Below, in pieces: positions 45,510-58,365 of a stretch of DNA of 64,000 bases. How positions within the stretch are numbered: the first letter of the stretch is position 1; every line of letters starts with the position of its first letter. The stretch lies in contig JAXRKN010000021.1 of the NCBI GenBank assembly GCA_038502055.1, forward strand, positions 1 through 64,000. Reading direction: 5' to 3'. The translations under genes and the position numbers were made by a program. Source of the stretch: Tanytarsus gracilentus. Taxonomy: Eukaryota > Arthropoda > Insecta > Diptera > Chironomidae. The notes beneath the pieces are model-generated. The model made no database searches and was not told where the DNA came from. It worked only from the letters and a program-made list of their open reading frames with translations.

Positions 45510-48500
45510 TTTTCACTCCTCTAATTTTCAATTACTTTTACTGTTTATTTTGCCTTTTTTCACTCAATTTTCATCTTTCTTTATGAACACATGTTTAATT
45601 GCGAGTTTTATTGATTTTTTTACGATTTGATTTTCCAAAGCCAGTTGGGGTTTTTTATTCACTAATTTAATGACATCGACATGTTTTATGAATGTGATAG
45701 ATTTTAATGGAGAATTTTTTTCTCAATATTTTTCTTCGCAATTTTTGTTTGGAAAAGAAAAGTTTATACTGAGAGATTTAAAATTGGTTAAATATTTTTT
45801 TATTTTTGGAAGTTTTATGACGAAATTTTCCGAAATCTAATTTTAAAATATATTGGAATTTTTTTAAATTTCTTAAATAGGGTGGCAGACCACAAATTCA
45901 GAGTTCATTTCAATTAAAATTTAAAATCAATTTCTTGTTTCGCTATCAACACATTTTAATGTTTTATGGACGCAACAAATTGCACCGCCTTCCATAAATT
46001 AATGATAATTTATTATTTATTTGTGATGTGTAAGCGTGATAAAATGTTTGCTACTCGGTCAATTAATTACAAGCTTCCATGCGAGAGACAAGATGAAAGA
46101 AATGAGGTATGCTGATTGCGATCTTGATATGGTGATGATAGGAGAAAATTGTAGAAAAGAGAATGAAAAAAATTGATTCGTCAAAACTTGAATTTAATTT
46201 TGCAGGAAATAATTTTTGGTTTTATGACAAAAAAATTTTTTTTCCCCTTTAACTTCAAAAATTTTTAATTTCAACTCCATAAAAAATTAGAACAAATTTA
46301 TTAATCGACAATCGTCTCGCGCAATTGATTTCAAAATAACTTTTTTGCGTTATAAACAAAAAAAAAAAAAAATTTCTTGATTTAAGTGAAACGGCCTCAA
46401 AATTAAATCAGTGAGCGGGCTTCTGTACAAAAGCCATCAATTAGCGACTCTCGAATACTCCAAAGTATGTTTCATTTACTGTCTGCATGGAGGAATTTAA
46501 AAGAAATAATTTTAATTTTAAATTGATTTGTGTCTGGAGTGGAATGAAAGTGAGAGTAACGCGAAGTTATGAAAAATTTGATGAAATTTCCCAAACAACT
46601 AGTTGAAAAATTAAAAAAATTTCAATTAAATTTTGCTAACAATTCTAAACTTTCAATCAATAATTTCTTTAATTTTTCATCCAAAATTTTCTTCACTCAT
46701 AATTTTTATATCCACAACAAGAAGAAACTTCCACACTAATTTTTATGTTAACAACTCAACACGTGTTCAACAAGTTTTAACATTATTTCCAATTTAATCT
46801 TTTGTTTCATCACTATAATTACACTAATTTATATCACATCGACCTCTAAAATTTCAATTTTCATTTTTTTCTCATCCTCCGCTCTTAATCTCTGACGCAA
46901 ATTTAAGAGAAAAAAATTCACATCGAAAATCTTTTTTTCGTCTTTCTCGATCGACTGTCAACGCAGCAACTGAGCTTAAAAAATTCTCCAGTTGAGAGAA
47001 AATTGCGCGCACGCGAGAGCGAAAAAATTAAAATCAATTAAGAGCAGCAGCTATAGGTGTTGCAGTCTCGAACGCACACTTTGATGTTGTGCGGAGGCAA
47101 AATGTAAACAAAAGAAGAATGAAACAAGCCGCGAACATGATAAGCACATGCGGCGGAATTGAGAAGGTCGTGAGAGAAGTGAAAAAGCACGTTGAAAGCG
47201 AACACAAACAAAGAAATTTGTCGACACAAATACAAAAATGTTGATGCTCAATTTTCGACACTGGATGAATTTTTTAAATGTAATTTATGTGAAATTTAAG
47301 AAGTATTTCATTTTTTGAGAGTTTTTAAAAATTATTAATAAAATTTTTGAGGAATTTTTTTTTATTTAAAAATATTTAAAACGTTAAAAATAAAAATTTC
47401 GATTTCTGAGTGATTTTTAAGATACTTAGGTAATTTCACTTTATAAGCTTTAAAACTCAGACATTCCACCATCATCCATCAATCAAAAAATTTATTCCAA
47501 ATCCTTTAAAGAGATCTAATAAAGCCATCGACTTGACATTCCCCTCAATCTGATCGCATCACCATTAATCAGCGTTATTAAATCATTTTTAACGCAAAAT
47601 TTCACTCGACAATCTTTAAATGTCAACAAAAGCTCAAAAGAAAATTTTCTTCTCAGTTTCTGAATTTAGATTCAGAAAATACTTTTTCAACTTTGTCGGA
47701 AGTGTTGAAAATTTCTTGTTTATTTTCTCGCAACACCTTTCGTAAAAATAAAGATTTTAGCAAAAGTCAGGAGGAAAATTTAAAATGGTTAACTTTAGAT
47801 ATTTAAATTTGAAACTGAAACATTCAAAAAACATTTTATAAAAAATGCGAGATTCCACTCCTTGTAATAAAGATGTGTGTTTACGTAATTTTTTGCAAGA
47901 AAAGAATTATAAAAAATTAAGAGGAAAAGTAAACAGATTTTTTGGTAATTTAACAAGTGAAATTTTTGCGATTCACGAAGTCAAGTTTTGAGTGTAAACA
48001 TTTTGATTGTTTACAAGTTTTTTTGTGGCTTGTCAAAAACACTTGAATTTTATCGAACTGATTAAAGTTACCTAACAAAAACGAGCCGTGAAATCTGTCA
48101 CAAGCTACTTGAATTTGAGAAATTATTGGTCAATGACATTTTATTTTTATGAGTAAAGATATTTTTTTAAGAAAAGAATAAATTTTATAATTTCCAGTAA
48201 AATATTCCAACTTTGAAATAACGAGGTTCCCACCCTCGATTTTTTTACACACTCAATTGCTCTCAGCATCACTTGATGTTTTATTGATTAAATCTTAAAT
48301 ATCCTTTGCATGTTTATTTAGGATGAAATGTTGCTCATACGTGATTAAAAACATTTTCTGAGAGAAAAATACTCGAGGACAAAAAGTTACATGTTTTGTC
48401 ACGATTTACGGATAAGTAGATGAGAAAGTTTTGTCCCAGTTAATTTATTTTTTCATTGCAAGTTAATGATGATGATCAGGACAAATGAAAAAACCTCGAA

Positions 48501-49114
48501 GTAAATTATTATTTTCTTTGAAGAATGACTTTGATTAATTAATAAAAAAATTTCTAAGAGTTTCTATAGCTTTTAATTATGTGGACTAATTTTAAATTCA
48601 ATCAGGAGAACATTTGAAACAAAAATAATAATTAAGCAAAAATAATGTTTTTGTTTTTTTTAAATTATTTTACTAAAACTAGAAATCAAAATATCAACAA
48701 CTCTAGTTTTGAATCCAATTTTAATTGAAATTGATTTTTTTTAAAACTTTGCAAATTAGACGAGCAAAAAAATAGATTTTTTATAATTTTTCAGAACCTT
48801 TTTTTACGTTGTTCCTAAAGTTTTTTTTCATAATTAATTAAGGATCAATTTCAAATTCTCTCGAGAACGGTTTCAACCTTTCTGTCCATGAATAATTCAT
48901 AAAACGATCCTTTTGCAATTAATGAGTTTAGAAAGCCTTCAGCGAATGATTTTATAATTTATTAACCAAAAACCATTTTCCCCCTAATAATGTTTTTTTG
49001 CCTTACTATACAATTTTTTTTAAAAATGATAAATCCCAAAAATTAAATTCAAATTTTCGTGGAATTTTTAAAGAATTTTAAAATTTTAAATTAAATCTTG
49101 ATAGAATTTTATTT
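45510..49114. other. Itpr upstream region, non-coding
   Basis: About 3.6 kb without a supportable gene. A less AT-rich patch at about 46900-47260, with an initiator-like TCAGTTG on the minus strand near 46969-46975, could be the Itpr promoter and 5' UTR exon, but open frames there have no family resemblance. The rest is AT-rich. Confidence 0.4.
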
Positions 49115-49159
49115 GAGTTTTATCTAGGGGTGAGAACTAGCATTTCTAAAGAACGTAAA

Positions 49160-49264
49160 TGTACGTCGGTGTACGTGGGTGTACGCGAGTGTACGTGGGT
49201 GTACGTGAGTGTACGTGGGTGTACGTCAGTGTACGTGGGTGTACGTCAGTGTACGTCAGTGCAC
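49160..49264. repeat. Left subterminal 10-bp tandem array
   Basis: Ten to eleven copies of GTACGT(CA/GG/GA)GT with an exact 10-bp period, just inside the left end of the hAT-like element. Confidence 0.92.
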
Positions 49265-50067
49265 TTAATTATTTTTTAATAACTTAAACTTTAAATTTGT
49301 ATCAATAATCCAAAAATATTTTATCAAAACTCTCCAAAGTTATTAAAATATTTAAAGACCATTCACAAAAGCTTTAAGCTTAATTTTTATTTAAAAAATT
49401 TTCTTATAAAACTTCAAAATTACGACTTGGACATTAAAATTTTTCAATTCAGGAAAAGTTAACTTTTCATTTTGTGGAGTTTTTCATAAATTTTAAAAAA
49501 TAATTTAGTTTATTTATTTGTAATTTTGTAAATTAAACATACTGTTGAATTAAACGCAAGTGCAACAGTGCACTTTAATTACTTTTAAAATTAACTTTAA
49601 TATACCTTAAAAATTTTTTGCTTTTCGCAATGAGTAAAACAAGTTTTGCTAAAAATAAAATCCTAATTACGTGACATTAATGACATTATGTTTGGAAGCG
49701 AAAGAGTCTCAAAATTCTTAGAATGACAGTATACATATCACATAAAAAACTTATCAAATGTTTCGATTGGCTTGAGGCCACTTGATGAAATTTCAAAAAC
49801 TGGATTCAAGATTATGTTTATATCGATATATTCCCGAATTTTAATGATGTCTTTAAAAACTGTTGAACTTTTGATCGTTGATCTGTCTTTATTCATAAAA
49901 GTGAAAACAAGACCTCCAAAAAATATTCTCGTATTCTTTTTATTCCAATTGGATGCAATTATTCAACGTTTGGATGGATAGTCTAATAAAATTTTAAATT
50001 TATTTAATTAATTTTTTTTGTAAAATTAAGCATATTTTCCAAAATAAGTTGCTTATTATGAATTATT

Positions 50068-50354
50068 TGGGCGGTCAGAGGTTTTTCAAAAAAAAAACCA
50101 GGACATGATGATTAAAATCCGGGACACAAAAATTTTATCCTAAAAAATTACACTTTGCTCCAAAATTTTTCATACTTTTAAAGTTAATGCATTTAAAAAA
50201 AAGGTTATCAAACTTTTTTCTGCAAAATTAGTGCAAATTTGTTCTATTTTATTTCAATTGCAAAAATCCGGGACAATTTTTACTCAATCCGGGACACGGG
50301 ACATTTTGTGAAAATCCGGGACTGTCCCAGTAAAACTCCTGCAGTTGACCGCCC
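50068..50354. mobile_element. Small nested element with GGGCGGTCA ends
   Basis: 287-bp segment with terminal inverted repeats GGGCGGTCA (50069-50077) and TGACCGCCC (50346-50354) flanked by an 11-bp perfect direct repeat TATGAATTATT (50057-50067 and 50355-50365). It contains several CCGGGAC motifs. The long target duplication would suit a Mutator-like MITE, but the family is not certain. It lies within the 1.7-kb element. Confidence 0.75.
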
Positions 50355-50702
50355 TATGAATTATTCACTCTTGTAAAATTGATGTACATGTAGTAATTTA
50401 AATTTAATTACTATTTGTTTTGTAGTAGCAACGCAACGTTCAACGGTTAATGTAAAATATTTGAATAACGGGTCTTCTGATAGATGTTGTACATTTCAAT
50501 TTTTTTCGACGGTTGCAGAATCATTTTTTTTGTTAGTAAAAAGCGTGAAAAAAAAGGTTTTCAAATATTATGAAATGTTATTGCTTTTAAAAAAGTTTAA
50601 TATATATTTTTATAGACTTAACATAAATTAATGGTTGTAAAAAGACAAATTCTTATTTTTTGTCTTTTTTTTCATTTTATCTTTGTTAATTTTTTTAATT
50701 GC

Positions 50703-50804
50703 GCGTCAGTGTACGTCAGTGTACGTGAGTGTACGTCAGTGTACGTCAGTGCACGTGGGTGTACGTCAGTGTACGTGGGTGTACGTCAGTGTACGTCAGT
50801 TCAC
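50703..50804. repeat. Right subterminal 10-bp tandem array
   Basis: Ten copies of GTACGT(CA/GA/GG)GT with 10-bp period, in the same orientation on the plus strand as the left array although the element ends are inverted. Confidence 0.92.
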
Positions 50805-50838
50805 TTAAATTTTACTAGTTCTCATCCCTGGAGTTTTA

Positions 50839-52849
50839 ATCATAAAAAACTCTAACTTGTGTTTCATTACAATTAAAAAATTATAATGTCAATTCAATTA
50901 TTAGCAGACCGGAAGGTAATCAAATATTCTCACAATAAAAGCTTAATCAACTAAATTTATTTTGTAGTTTTTTAATAATTTTCAGTCAACGTCTTTTTAA
51001 TCCTCATCTAATTAATTCACACACTTATTTTTATTACTTTCCTTTCCACCTCTACACTTTCGTTTTCATTCAATTTATTTCCCTGGAGTTCTAATAAATT
51101 GTCGGCACTTTTTCTTTTCCTTTTTTCTCTTACTGCCAATTAATGACTCAATAAAAAAAGCGATTTAGAAAAGCAAATAATGAACGTCGAAGGTCGTCAT
51201 GAGTGTTTGCACATGCAAAGGGCATAAAAATGCAATTAGAATAAAAATAACAAAAGTAGGGCAATTAAGGATAAGAACCAATTTTAATTTTTTTTACCGG
51301 TAACATTTTATCAATTTTTTTTGATCATAAAACTTTTCAAAAATTTCATAAAACCTACATTTTACTTCTCCATTTGAACTTCACTTTAAATTATTTTATT
51401 TTTATTTTTTTCACGTTCAATTCTGAGCTTCGAACTTTTTCTCTCATTTTTTTCTCGCCAAGAAGAAAACTTTAAACTTTTTCTCATTTAACTTTAAACT
51501 TTCATCGAATTTTCAGGCTTTAAAAGCTATTACACAATTAACATCCGCGTGCAAACACACAAATTAACATTTATATCACAATTTTTGGATATTTTTCGAG
51601 CGAGAAAAGCGAAAAAGTGTAAAATAAAGAAACTTTTTTATTTGCTGTCGAGTTGGAGAAAAAAATTATTGCGGGACGACTGAAAAAGTTGTGTGGCGAT
51701 TGGAACGAGCTGGAGCGAACTGGATGAGAAAATTTGTCGACACTTTTTTTGGAGTCGAGTGAGAGAATTTTGTGTAAGTACACAAGAGAAAAATGAGAGT
51801 AAAAGTTGAGGGGAACGTAAGCGCGAAGAGGAAAAAATGTAAACAAATAAAAAATTTTGAATTCACACAAAATTTTTACATTAAACGAACGACTTTAAAT
51901 AAATACAAAAAAATTAACAAATAAAGTTTTTTTTAAAAATATTTTAAAAAATTAAATTGTGTTAATTTTTCTTTTTATTTTTTTCGTTAATTAGCCTATT
52001 TGAAATAATTAAAATAATCTCCAAAATTCATGAAGTTAAATTAAAAATTGTTCACAGTTACAAAATAAAATTTCTAGGGATTCACTTCGATGATCGTTCA
52101 TTTGAGAGAATTAATCAGTCTCATTTTGAACTCGGAGTGAATAAGATGCAAAATAGAAAAAATTCTGTCGATTAATCGAAGAAAAAATTTAAATATTAAA
52201 GCGTGAAAAAATTAATTTTTAAAAGTGTGACAACAAAATTAAGATTCGACATTTTAATGAATCATCAATAAGTTTCTAGGTACTAAAACATAGAGAAAAG
52301 TTTTATGTGGAGATAAGAAGAATTTCTTACTCACTAACTGATAAACTTTTGATCTTTCTTGTGTTCTTTCACATATTTGAGATTTTTTATTTCATTCTGT
52401 TGCGTTTCAGTAAAAGAAGAAGAAAAAATTTGTTCTAGACAATTTTAATGAATTGCTTATCAATTGTTAAGTCGTTCAGCATTTGATGGAAATTTATATG
52501 ATTTAAAGTGCAGTTGAGAGAAAGTTGTGAACAGAGAAGGAAGTTAATAAATTTGTGAGAGCAAAATATTTATTAAAGTGAGATTAAAAAGAAAAAGGAA
52601 TCTAAAAAATACTAAAATCGTGAATAAAACTTAAAAATAAAAATCTGGGAAAAAATTTAAATTTCTGGAAAAGTGTTTAAAAATATTTAAATTAAAAATT
52701 TTATAAAAAAAATTTAAATTAAAAATTTTATAAAAAAAATTTAAATTAAAAATTTTATAAAAAAAAGTTTAAAAACCGAACGTCGAAAAAATTGAAAATT
52801 AATTTCTAATTAATAATTTCCTAAAATCTGTGAAAATAAATAATTAAAA
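50839..52849. other. white upstream region
   Basis: AT-rich non-coding DNA, presumably the promoter and 5' UTR of white. A less AT-rich patch at 51640-51840 stands out but gives no supportable gene. Confidence 0.45.
52681..52766 (+). repeat. Triple 27-bp direct repeat upstream of white
   Basis: Three near-perfect copies of an AT-only unit (TTTAAATTAAAAATTTTATA plus an A run) about 85 bp before the white start codon, probably in its 5' UTR. Confidence 0.85.
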
Positions 52850-55800
52850 ATGATGCAAGAAAATTATCAAATAATTAATGAAAGTGTTGAGGATGTCAGT
52901 GATGTGAGTAAAAAATATAAAACAACTTTATTTATTGTAAAAAATTTGTTGATATTTTTTATAAAAAAAATTTTCCAATCTCTTTGCGAACCCTCATTTG
53001 CTACAAATTATTAACTAATTAAAAATATAAGCAAATTGGAGTAATTTTTTTTTGTAATAAAATTATTTGCGCCTTAAGAAAATAAAAATATGCGATTACT
53101 GTTTTTGAGTGTCTTCAATATTGAAAATGAATTAAATATTTTATTTTAAACTAAATCGAAGTTAATTGAGATTGTGTTAATTAATTTGTACAATATAATG
53201 TACTTTCATAAAAATTAAAGATTAATTTAATTGCTTAACAAACAAATCGGCTTTCTTAAATTAAAGAACGGGAAAAAATAAGAATGTAAAATTTTACGAA
53301 TTTAATAATGGCATGAAATAGATAAAAATTTATTTCTCTGAACTTTCAAACTCTTCCGTTATCAATATTCAATAGTTCAATAATCACATAATTATTCAAA
53401 GACATCTTGAAATAAGTAAAAACTATTATGAAATTCTACAACGAACTTTTACTCCTTCAAACACTAAATAAAATATATTTAAAACTCAAACCATCGTCAT
53501 ATAATTTAATGAGAAAAAACTAAAATTTTTTCTAACAATTTAGAAAAAAAATTTGAGTCATTTTTAGTCAAAATTTATTTTTAGATTATTTCTAATTGAC
53601 AATTGATAATTTTTGATGAAACTAACGCGACAAATCTTTGACGTCAAACAGCTTGTTCACTAATTTTATCCCTTAAAGTTAATCCACCACGAAGACGCAA
53701 CTGTAGATTTACTGTCGAATTTAAAATCGATAAAAGTTCAAGGGAGTTCATTAAAAATAAATCGAAAGAAAATGATGTGAATGTGAAAAAAGAAGAATTT
53801 GTGGTTGAAGTAGGATGGCCAGAAGATAATTTTAATTTATTTTCATTAAAAAGAATTAAATTTAAATATTTAAAAAATTTATTAATTTTTTTCTAGTCAC
53901 CCTCAATTTCATATCAAATTTCACCGGCTCACTCTTGCCTTTTATGTTTTCACAATTTTTCTTTCAGTTCCACTTCAATCCTCACATAACTCAAAACATT
54001 TTTTGTATCACTCTCATGACTTAAAGTCACTTTCATGTCTCATTCACAGCACTCGGATGATGTTTTGGTGTCGATTAATGATAAATCGCCATTAATCGCC
54101 GATAGCAGTGGTGGCAGTAGTGGAAGTGGCAAATATTATGGCTCTCAGAGATCAGAGACGCAAATCGCAATCGAAGAGCGTTTGACATACACTTGGCGTG
54201 AGGTTGATGTTTATGGCGAGCAGAAAGTTCAAACTCCATTTTTCACTCGAATCAAGCGTCGATTTACAAATTGTTTATCGGTCAATGGTCGTGAATTCGT
54301 GACGCGAAAGCATTTACTGAAAAATTGCACTGGAGTCGCTCACAGTGGCGAATTACTGGCGGTTATGGGAAGTTCGGGAGCTGGAAAGACAACCCTAATG
54401 AACACTTTGTGCTTCCGGTCACCGCCTGGAATTAAAGTTTCGCCAACATCCGTTCGTGCGTTAAATGCAATTCCAGTAACATCCGAACAATTGCGATCGA
54501 AGTGCGCTTACGTTCAACAAGACGATTTATTCATTGGATCTCTAACAACCAAAGAACATTTGATATTTCAAGCTATGCTCAGAATGGGCAGACATGTTAC
54601 GTATGCTCAAAAGGTCATTCGAGTTAATGAAGTGCTCAATGAACTTAGCTTGAGAAAGTGCGCTAATACAATTATTGGAAATCCAGGAAGAACTAAAGGA
54701 CTTTCAGGTGGTGAAAGAAAAAGATTGTCATTTGCATCCGAGTCATTGACAGATCCACATTTGTTGTTCTGTGATGAGGTAAGTTAATCATATAATATTT
54801 TAATCGACTTTTTAAACGTATTTTTTTGAATTTGTTTCTAACTCATCATTAATTTTCTTATACAACCAAGCCAACCTCCGGTCTCGATTCTTTCATGGCT
54901 ATGAGTGTCGTTCAAGTGCTTAAAAAGCTCGCTTCAAGGGGTAAAACAATCATCGTGACCATTCATCAGCCGTCATCAGAGCTTTTCTGCATGTTTGATA
55001 AAATTTTGCTTGTCGCTGAGGGTCGAACAGCTTTTTTGGGCACCATTAAAGAGGCGACAGATTTCTTTGATCAGTGAGTTTTTAAAGATTTTTGAAAAGC
55101 AATTTAAAATTAAAAATTTTTTAGGCTCGGCATTCCATGTCCACGAAATTACAATCCTGCTGATTATTTCGTACAAGTTCTTGCGATTGCACCAAATAAA
55201 GAAGACGAATGTCGTCGAACAATTAAGAAGATTTGCGATTCTTTTGCAGTAAGTACAATTGCTGAGGAGGTCAATAATTTTGCATCTAAAATTGTGACTG
55301 ATGAAGAAATTCTCGCGAGAAACCAGCAAAATAAACTTCAGTAAGTGGAAAATTAAATTAAAATTAAAAATTTATTTGATTTCAATTTTAAAATATTTTT
55401 AGACGTTTTCGAGCACCTTGGCTCACTCAATTCTACGCAGTTACTTGGCGTTCATGGTTGAGTGTCCTGAAAGAGCCAATGTTGGTGAAAGTTCGAATGG
55501 CTCAAACAATTGTAAGCAAAAGTTCATCGAAGCTTTCAATTTTCAATTTAAAAATGAATTTCCAGATGGTCGCTCTGCTGATTGGTTTTATTTTTTATGG
55601 ACAAAAACTTGATGAAAAAGGCGTGATGAATATCAATGGTGCACTCTTCCTATTCTTAACAAACATGACCTTCCAGAATGTCTTTTCTGTTATCAATGTA
55701 AGTTTTATACCAGGGATATATTTTGAATTATGCAGGATATTTTTTAAGATTTATTAAAGTATCAAAAACATCCCTCAAAATATTTAAATATTGCAAGTTG

Positions 55801-56495
55801 TCCACTCCTTGATTTTCTAAATTTAATTTTCTTCCAGGTTTTTGCCGCCGAACAACCAATTTTCCTCCGCGAAGCTCGAAGTCGACTTTATCAAGCGAGT
55901 GCTTACTTTTTAGGTAAAACTCTCGCTGAACTTCCATTATTTATCATCATACCTTGCGTCTTTACCACAATCACCTATCCAATGATTGACTTGAGACCTG
56001 GATGGAGTTATTTCTTGACAGCTGTCGCAGTTGTGGTGCTTATCGCGAATGTTTCGACATCTTTTGGATACATGATTTCATGTGCGAGTTCATCAATTTC
56101 GATGGCATTGTCGATTGTGAGGAACATATTTATTTTAAAAATTAATTTAATAAAATTATTTTTAGGCTCCACCAATTATAATTCCATTCTTGATTTTTGG
56201 CGGATTCTTCTTGAACGCTGGCACAGTTCCGCCTTATTTCGTGTGGCTTTCTTACTTCTCTTGGTTCCGTTATGGAAATGAAGCCCTAATGATTAACCAG
56301 TGGGATGGAATCACTGAAATCGGATGTTCAGCTAATGGAACTGCTTGTTTCTCCAATGGCGATCAAATTCTTACAATATTCAACTTTAGCCCGAGTGACT
56401 TTGTGTGGGACATTTTTGCGTTATTTTTCTTAATTTTTATTTTAAGATTAGCCGCTTATTTGTTTTTGCTTTCAAAGTCGAGAAGTCGAGAGTAA
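52850..56495 (+). CDS. w: ABCG transporter White
   Basis: Half-size ABCG transporter that, paired with Scarlet or Brown, loads eye-pigment precursors into granules. Exons: 52850-52903, 54050-54778, 54871-55073, 55125-55340, 55403-55511, 55566-55697, 55838-56116, 56166-56495; 683 residues against 687 in Drosophila White. Exon 1 codes for 18 residues (MMQENYQIINES) and is separated by a 1.1-kb intron, as the short first exon is in flies; it joins in frame at HSDDVLVSIND. ATP-binding domain: Walker A GSSGAGKTTLMN, signature LSGGERKRL, Walker B LLFCDEPTSGLD, H-loop TIHQPSSEL. Six membrane segments with LFLFLTNMTFQNVF, REARSRLYQASAYFLGKT, NVSTSFGYMISCASSS and IIPFLIFGGFFLN identify White rather than Scarlet or Brown. 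No disabling change seen. Confidence 0.96.
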
Positions 56496-56893
56496 AGTTA
56501 TTATTTTTGTAATACATTCAGGAGTGGGACACTCACAGTAAAAAATTCGATATTTCAGGATATTTTTAGATTATTGTAATATCTAAAAAATATTCTGTCA
56601 TATTTAATCAGAATTAAGTCTGACCCACCCCAAAATTCGTTTAATTTTTTTGTACTACTTGTTATCTTTTATAGTTTTTAATATTTTTCAAATCGTAGAA
56701 AAAAAATTCTAAAATGTTTCACTAAAAATTGTCATTAATCATCACAAAAATTTGAATAAAAATTAATTTTATTACAAAAATATGGTTTTTAGAATGTTTG
56801 AAAAATTTCTAATTTTATATATTTTAAAATTATTTTTAATTCTTTTGGGTTCGAGATATTTATTCAATCTTTTCTAAAAAAAGTAACAATTTT
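56496..56893. other. Convergent 3' flanks of white and the VPYPV gene
   Basis: AT-rich, with presumed 3' UTRs. Nothing else recognised. Confidence 0.45.
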
Positions 56894-57532
56894 CTACCAG
56901 TCTTTTTTGCCTTTGTCCTCTCCGTGACTTGAAACATGGTGTTGATGCTCTTCAGTGTGTTGTGGCTCATGATGAACCTAAACACAAATTAATCAAGTAA
57001 TTTGAAAGATTTTTATTAATTTTTAAAAACTTACTGGAACAGTCACAACATAAGGCTTAAGGACAACTGGGTATGGAACTTTCACTAAAAATAAATAATA
57101 TTGAAATTAAATTTAGAGGTTTTTATTTGCAAATGGCATGACTTACCGGCATAATGAACTGGATATGGAACTAAAAAAAATTCATTAAAATATTTTCTTT
57201 TAACTTTTTTATTTTTTCAAACCTTTAATTTCCTTTAAAACTGGCACCTCAACTTTCTTGTAGACTGGATACTTTTTCACATGATGATGATGGATAGTAT
57301 GAATTTTGTATGGAATGTCAACTTCATGATGACTGTTAAAAAATTAATTTAAATTTTCAAGCTTTTAACTTTTCAATATTTAAACTCACCTTTCACCATC
57401 ACCGCCACAGTAAACAGCTTCTGTGATCATCGCAAGAATCAAAAATGATGCAACAACAAAAATCTACAAAGTTAAATTTTTAAAATCAATTTTAGATATT
57501 TTTAAATTTCTTACATCAAACTTAAAAGCCAT
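56894..57532 (-). CDS. Small Val/Pro/His-rich secreted protein (cuticle-like)
   Basis: Built from six short exons (minus): 57532-57515, 57463-57390, 57332-57223, 57170-57147, 57084-57035, 56977-56894; all donors and acceptors are good and total 360 nt, 119 residues. Signal peptide MAFKFDIFVVASFLILAMIT, then HHEVDIPYKIHTIHHHHVKK, KKVEVPVLKEIKVPYPVHYA, KVPYPVVLKPYVVTVPV and a His-rich end. KVPYPV/VPVHV-type repeats occur in low-complexity insect cuticle and extracellular-matrix proteins, so a structural cuticular role is inferred. A 24-nt exon encodes just one VPYPVHYA unit. Confidence 0.78.
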
Positions 57533-58365
57533 TTTGGATTTTTTTCTAGAGAACAAGTTCACTTATTGAAAGGAGATTGAATTGTGAATGAATTTGAAAG
57601 AAATCATTTCAGTTTTATAAGAAAAAAAATACATGAGCAAAACAAGATGAAATTTTTTTTTGTGGTTTAGGTACTTGCAAATTTTATTTTTCTCCTCTCA
57701 CTTTTTAGTGCGAAACAAATTTGCATTGCTTGTTAAATGCTCGAGACGGTGTTTTAGATCATTCAACTGTAATTAGATTGTGCCAGACGTAATTAAAATT
57801 AAAAAAAAATGTCTTGGAACCCGAAATAAAATTGAGTGAATTATTTTAAAATTTTGATTTTTCTTAAAATAAAAAAATTTCATGAAAGATTTTAAGAAAA
57901 AATTTTGATTGATTGTTTGATTGATTGATGACTGAGAGGTAGCGCGTTGGAGTAAGATTTTAAGAAAAAATTTTATATAAAATTTAATGTCAGAAATTTC
58001 AAAATTTGACTACTAAAAATTCTCTAAAACAACCAAAAATTTTCCTCAACGAATTTTCTCTCATCCATTCGTTAAACTCTTCCACACTTTTAAACTCAAC
58101 GAAATGTCTAAAAATTTTCTCTCTCGCTCTCATTTTTCTCACAATCTTCAATCAGCTGCTTTCGTTCTCTCTCTAAATTATCCGAGAGTTTCGTTAATTA
58201 TTTAAAATTCATTCTCACTCGCGCGCCCCTCAAAAGTAGTCAACTTATTTACTTCGTCATAAAAAACTCTCTAAAAATTGTTGAAAAAATTGTTTTGTGA
58301 CGGACTTTTTAAATTTTCCATATCTTATCATCAGAAACTGAAAATTTCTTCTTCATCAAAGTAAA
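57533..58365. other. Intergenic between the cuticle-like gene and Etf-QO
   Basis: Divergent promoters at each side. The only feature is the small insertion at 57886-57974. Confidence 0.5.
57886..57974. mobile_element. 47-bp retroposed fragment with 21-bp target duplication
   Basis: The 21-bp sequence 57886-57906 (AAGATTTTAAG followed by A6 and TTTT) is repeated exactly at 57954-57974. Between them lie an ATTG-type simple repeat and GAGAGGTAGCGCGTTGGAGT, which resembles the D-arm/A-box of a tRNA. This fits a severely truncated SINE or tRNA-derived retroposon. Confidence 0.55.

Larger units (their letters stand above)
49115..50838. mobile_element. hAT-like non-autonomous element, 1.7 kb
   Basis: Terminal inverted repeats TAGGGGTGAGAACTAG (49125-49140) and CTAGTTCTCATCCCTG (50815-50830) match in 14 of 16 positions, and the 8-bp direct repeat GAGTTTTA flanks them (49115-49122 and 50831-50838), with two extra bases at the left junction. 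The (C/T)AGGG ends and 8-bp duplication fit hAT. Inside are two subterminal 10-bp tandem arrays, AT-rich filler and a nested smaller element. No transposase frame is recognisable. Confidence 0.8.

Noticed and set aside
47034..47261. Three overlapping minus-strand frames of 65-75 codons with hydrophobic and Cys-rich stretches
   Set aside because: Three frames open at once, no family resemblance, only locally higher GC; more likely an untranslated exon or promoter of Itpr.
49772..49981. 69-codon frame inside the hAT-like element as a possible transposase remnant
   Set aside because: No transposase motif recognisable; too short to call.
50631..50855. 74-codon frame with YVSVRECTS-type repeats
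   Set aside because: It is a translation of the 10-bp tandem array, not a gene.
57930..57960. Possible tRNA gene
   Set aside because: Only a D-arm-like fragment is present; there is no anticodon arm, T arm or acceptor stem. Treated as a retroposed fragment.
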